A stretch of DNA of 33,161 bases from an uncultured Gammaproteobacteria bacterium (GTDB lineage Bacteria; Pseudomonadota; Gammaproteobacteria; DRLM01): positions 1-33,161 of the forward strand of contig CAMYKQ010000054.1 of assembly GCA_947259075.1 (NCBI GenBank). Reading direction: 5' to 3'. How positions within the stretch are numbered: the first letter of the stretch is position 1; every line of letters begins with the position of its first letter. Under the pieces are notes generated by a model. It did not search any database and was not told the origin of the DNA. It saw only the letters and a program-made list of their open reading frames with translations. Position numbers and translations under genes: made by a program. Positions 30,861 through 33,161 of this stretch are shown in pieces.

Positions 30861-32987
30861 GTGACGCACTCCTCTTTCCAGCCCGCGCGGGAGGCTGCCC
30901 TCGCCGCGATGAGCGCGCCGGTCACCGGTCTCAAAGGCGTGGGTCCGCGCTTGGCGGCGCGGCTGGAACGCCTCGGTATTTTCAGCGCGCAAGACGTCTT
31001 GTTCCACCTGCCGCTGCGTTATCAAGACCGCACCCGCGTCGTGCCCATCGGCGCGCTGAGCGTGGGAGACGAGGCGGTGATCGAGGGCGAGGTGCAGCTC
31101 ACCGAGTTGCGCTACGGCAAGCGCCCGACGCTGTTGAGCCGCATCAGCGACGGCACCGGCAGCCTCACCCTGCGTTTCTTTCACTTCAACGCCAAACAGC
31201 GCGACGCCTTGCAGCGCGGTGTGCGCTTGCGCTGTTACGGCGAGGTGCGCACGGGTCCGGTGACGCTGGAAATGGTGCATCCCGAATACCGGCCCTTGCT
31301 GGCGGCGGAAGATGAGGGCGCGGCGCAGATGGAAGAAACACTCACGCCGATTTATCCCACGACCGAGGGACTGCATCAGCTCAGTCTGCGTAATCTCACC
31401 ACCCAGGCGCTGGCGCGTTTGAGCACGGATGAGGGCGTGGAGGAGTGGCTGCCCGCGGCGCTGCTGAGCTCATTCCGTTTACCCAGTTTGGCCGCGGCGC
31501 TGCGTTATGTGCATCGCCCGCCGGTGGGCGCGCCGGTGGATTTATTGCTCGCCGGCCGCCACCCCGCGCAGCAGCGTTTGGCCTTCGAGGAATTGCTCGC
31601 GCATCATTTGAGCCTGCGCCAATTGCGCGAACGGGTGCAGCGTCATCGCGCGCCCGCATTGCATCCGCCCGGCGATTTGTTCTCCGCCTTGCAGGCCGCT
31701 CTGCCTTTTCAACTCACCGCCGCGCAACAGCGGGTGATCGCGGAGATCCGCGCCGACTTGCAACGCGCCCATCCCATGCAGCGTCTGGTGCAGGGCGATG
31801 TCGGTTCGGGCAAGACCCTGGTGGCCGCCGCGGCGGTGCTGGCGGCGGTGGAGGCGGGTTATCAGGCGGCGGTGATGGCGCCGACGGAATTGCTGGCGGA
31901 ACAGCATCTGCGCAACTTCGGCGCCTGGCTCGCGCCGCTCGGACTCGCCGTGGAGCCGCTGACAGGTAAGCCCAAAACCAAGGCGCGCGCCGCCGCCGTC
32001 GCACGCTTGGCGGCTGGCGAGACGCAGGTGACGATCGGCACCCATGCCTTGTTTCAAGACGAAGTGCGCTTCAACAAACTCGGCCTGGTGGTGATCGACG
32101 AGCAACACCGCTTCGGCGTGCATCAACGCCTCGCGCTGTGGGAGAAGGGCAATCGCGGCGGTGAGTACCCGCATCAACTCATCATGACCGCCACGCCCAT
32201 CCCGCGCACCTTGGCGATGACGGCCTACGCCGACCTCGATGTGTCGGTGATCGACGAATTGCCGCCCGGCCGCCAGCCGGTGGAGACCGTGGTGCTGCCC
32301 GGCAGCCGCCGCGACGAAGTCGTGCAGCGGGTGCTGGCCGCCTGCCGCGCGGGCCGGCAGGCTTATTGGGTGTGTACCCTCATCGAAGAGTCCGAGGCGC
32401 TGCAATGCCAAGCGGCGGAAGACACGGCGGTGCAGCTCAGCGCGGCCCTGCCCGATTTGCGCGTGGCCTTGGTGCATGGGCGCATGAAGGGCGCGGACAA
32501 AGAGGTGGTGATGGCCGCGTTCAAGGCGGGCGAAGTGGATGTGCTGGTGGCGACCACGGTGATCGAAGTGGGCGTGGACGTGCCCAACGCCAGTTTGATG
32601 GTGATCGAAAACGCTGAACGGCTGGGCTTGGCGCAGTTGCATCAATTGCGCGGCCGTGTGGGACGCGGTACGCAAAAGAGCGCCTGCGTGCTGCTGTATC
32701 AGCCGCCGCTGTCGCGCCAGGGCCGCGCGCGCCTGGCGAGCTTGCGCGAGACCAGCGACGGCTTCGAGATCGCGCGCCGTGATTTGGAAATCCGCGGCCC
32801 CGGCGAGGTGCTGGGCACGCGCCAGAGCGGCCTGTTGCAATTGAAGATCGCTGACTTGTCGCGCGACCAGGATTTGATTCCGAAGGTGGACGCGGCGGCG
32901 CGGCAGTTGTTGCGCGATTATCCCGATCACGCCGCGCCGCTGATCCGCCGCTGGCTGGGCGAGGCGGCGCGGTTTGGGGATGTGTGA
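30861..32987 (+). CDS. recG: ATP-dependent DNA helicase RecG
   Basis: This 708-residue helicase reverses stalled replication forks and migrates branched DNA. The N-terminal wedge domain begins at VTGLKGVGPRLAARLERLGI and contains the OB fold. The motor has Walker A GDVGSGKT (312-319), APTELLAEQH, the DEQH box (413-416), TATPIPRTLA, HGRMKGADKE, and ATTVIEVGVDVPNA then QLRGRVGRG. All helicase motifs are intact. It starts at GTG 30861 with GAGG 8 nt upstream; ATG 30909 is an alternative. It is the last gene of the yicC-to-recG run. Confidence 0.96.
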   Translation: MTHSSFQPAREAALAAMSAPVTGLKGVGPRLAARLERLGIFSAQDVLFHLPLRYQDRTRVVPIGALSVGDEAVIEGEVQLTELRYGKRPTLLSRISDGTGSLTLRFFHFNAKQRDALQRGVRLRCYGEVRTGPVTLEMVHPEYRPLLAAEDEGAAQMEETLTPIYPTTEGLHQLSLRNLTTQALARLSTDEGVEEWLPAALLSSFRLPSLAAALRYVHRPPVGAPVDLLLAGRHPAQQRLAFEELLAHHLSLRQLRERVQRHRAPALHPPGDLFSALQAALPFQLTAAQQRVIAEIRADLQRAHPMQRLVQGDVGSGKTLVAAAAVLAAVEAGYQAAVMAPTELLAEQHLRNFGAWLAPLGLAVEPLTGKPKTKARAAAVARLAAGETQVTIGTHALFQDEVRFNKLGLVVIDEQHRFGVHQRLALWEKGNRGGEYPHQLIMTATPIPRTLAMTAYADLDVSVIDELPPGRQPVETVVLPGSRRDEVVQRVLAACRAGRQAYWVCTLIEESEALQCQAAEDTAVQLSAALPDLRVALVHGRMKGADKEVVMAAFKAGEVDVLVATTVIEVGVDVPNASLMVIENAERLGLAQLHQLRGRVGRGTQKSACVLLYQPPLSRQGRARLASLRETSDGFEIARRDLEIRGPGEVLGTRQSGLLQLKIADLSRDQDLIPKVDAAARQLLRDYPDHAAPLIRRWLGEAARFGDV

Positions 32988-33002
32988 GTTTCACCGTCCG
33001 AT

Positions 33003-33161
33003 CACTAGGAGCCTGTCGGACTTGGGCGATCGTAGCGAGCAAGGCGGGAGGGCGAGGCCAGTTTTTCGATCGTTCGAGGGAAGAGCGAAGCGAAGGGTGG
33101 AGCCGTCGCTATTTGACGAGAAGGATCGGAAAAATGGACCGCTCTCCCACCGGCGCAGTAG
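33003..33161. repeat. possible dispersed-repeat or IS edge at window end
   Basis: After recG the sequence turns to short GC/purine-rich tracts beginning ACTAGGAGCCTGTCGGACTT. This start reminds me of repeat or insertion-sequence ends seen in other proteobacteria and partly resembles AGGGCCTGTTAACACTC at 13846. No gene is seen before the window stops. Confidence 0.25.

Noticed and set aside
31542-32930. 462-codon minus-strand open frame opposite recG
   Set aside because: It is antisense to intact helicase motifs; its Arg/His/Gln/Ala-rich composition is typical of a shadow frame.

Overview
The window is chromosomal DNA from a GC-rich (roughly 60-65%) gammaproteobacterium. The best evidence is gene order: the block rph / yicC-gmk-rpoZ-spoT-ridA-recG, with rdgB and hemW beside it, is typical of this class, and the aas-lplT pair and serB fit too. 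I cannot name a genus from sequence alone. No rRNA, tRNA or CRISPR array was recognised.

Region 1 (1-4081): the end of a periplasmic adaptor gene (its start lies left of the window) and a full RND efflux permease, joined by a GTGA overlap. Region 2 (4095-8582): a minus-strand run of a PspA/IM30-type coiled-coil protein, a large polytopic membrane protein, a lipoprotein with a C-terminal GlyGly-CTERM-like anchor (rhombotarget type) and a small lipoprotein. It is divergent from an XRE-type regulator, with a palindrome between them. This looks like an envelope-stress module and is the most interesting part of the window. Region 3 (8743-12074): aas and lplT, for lysophospholipid uptake and re-acylation. 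Region 4 (12444-15342): a CNNM/CorC-type membrane protein and a cytochrome b561-like protein, flanked by two related repeat elements, one of which looks like a MITE. Region 5 (15343-19399): a REC-PAS-PAS-GGDEF-EAL protein, serB and a SIMPL-domain periplasmic protein.

Region 6 (19660-25941, mostly minus strand): hemW, rdgB and rph. About 3.6 kb of accessory DNA lies between hemW and rdgB: a small cytochrome c-like protein, an MscS-type channel, a dense cluster of repeats, and two lower-GC unknown genes. Region 7 (26094-32987, plus strand): yicC, gmk, rpoZ, spoT, ridA and recG, a housekeeping run for RNA turnover, GMP and (p)ppGpp metabolism, metabolite repair and fork rescue. The last ~160 bases resemble the edge of another dispersed repeat or IS.
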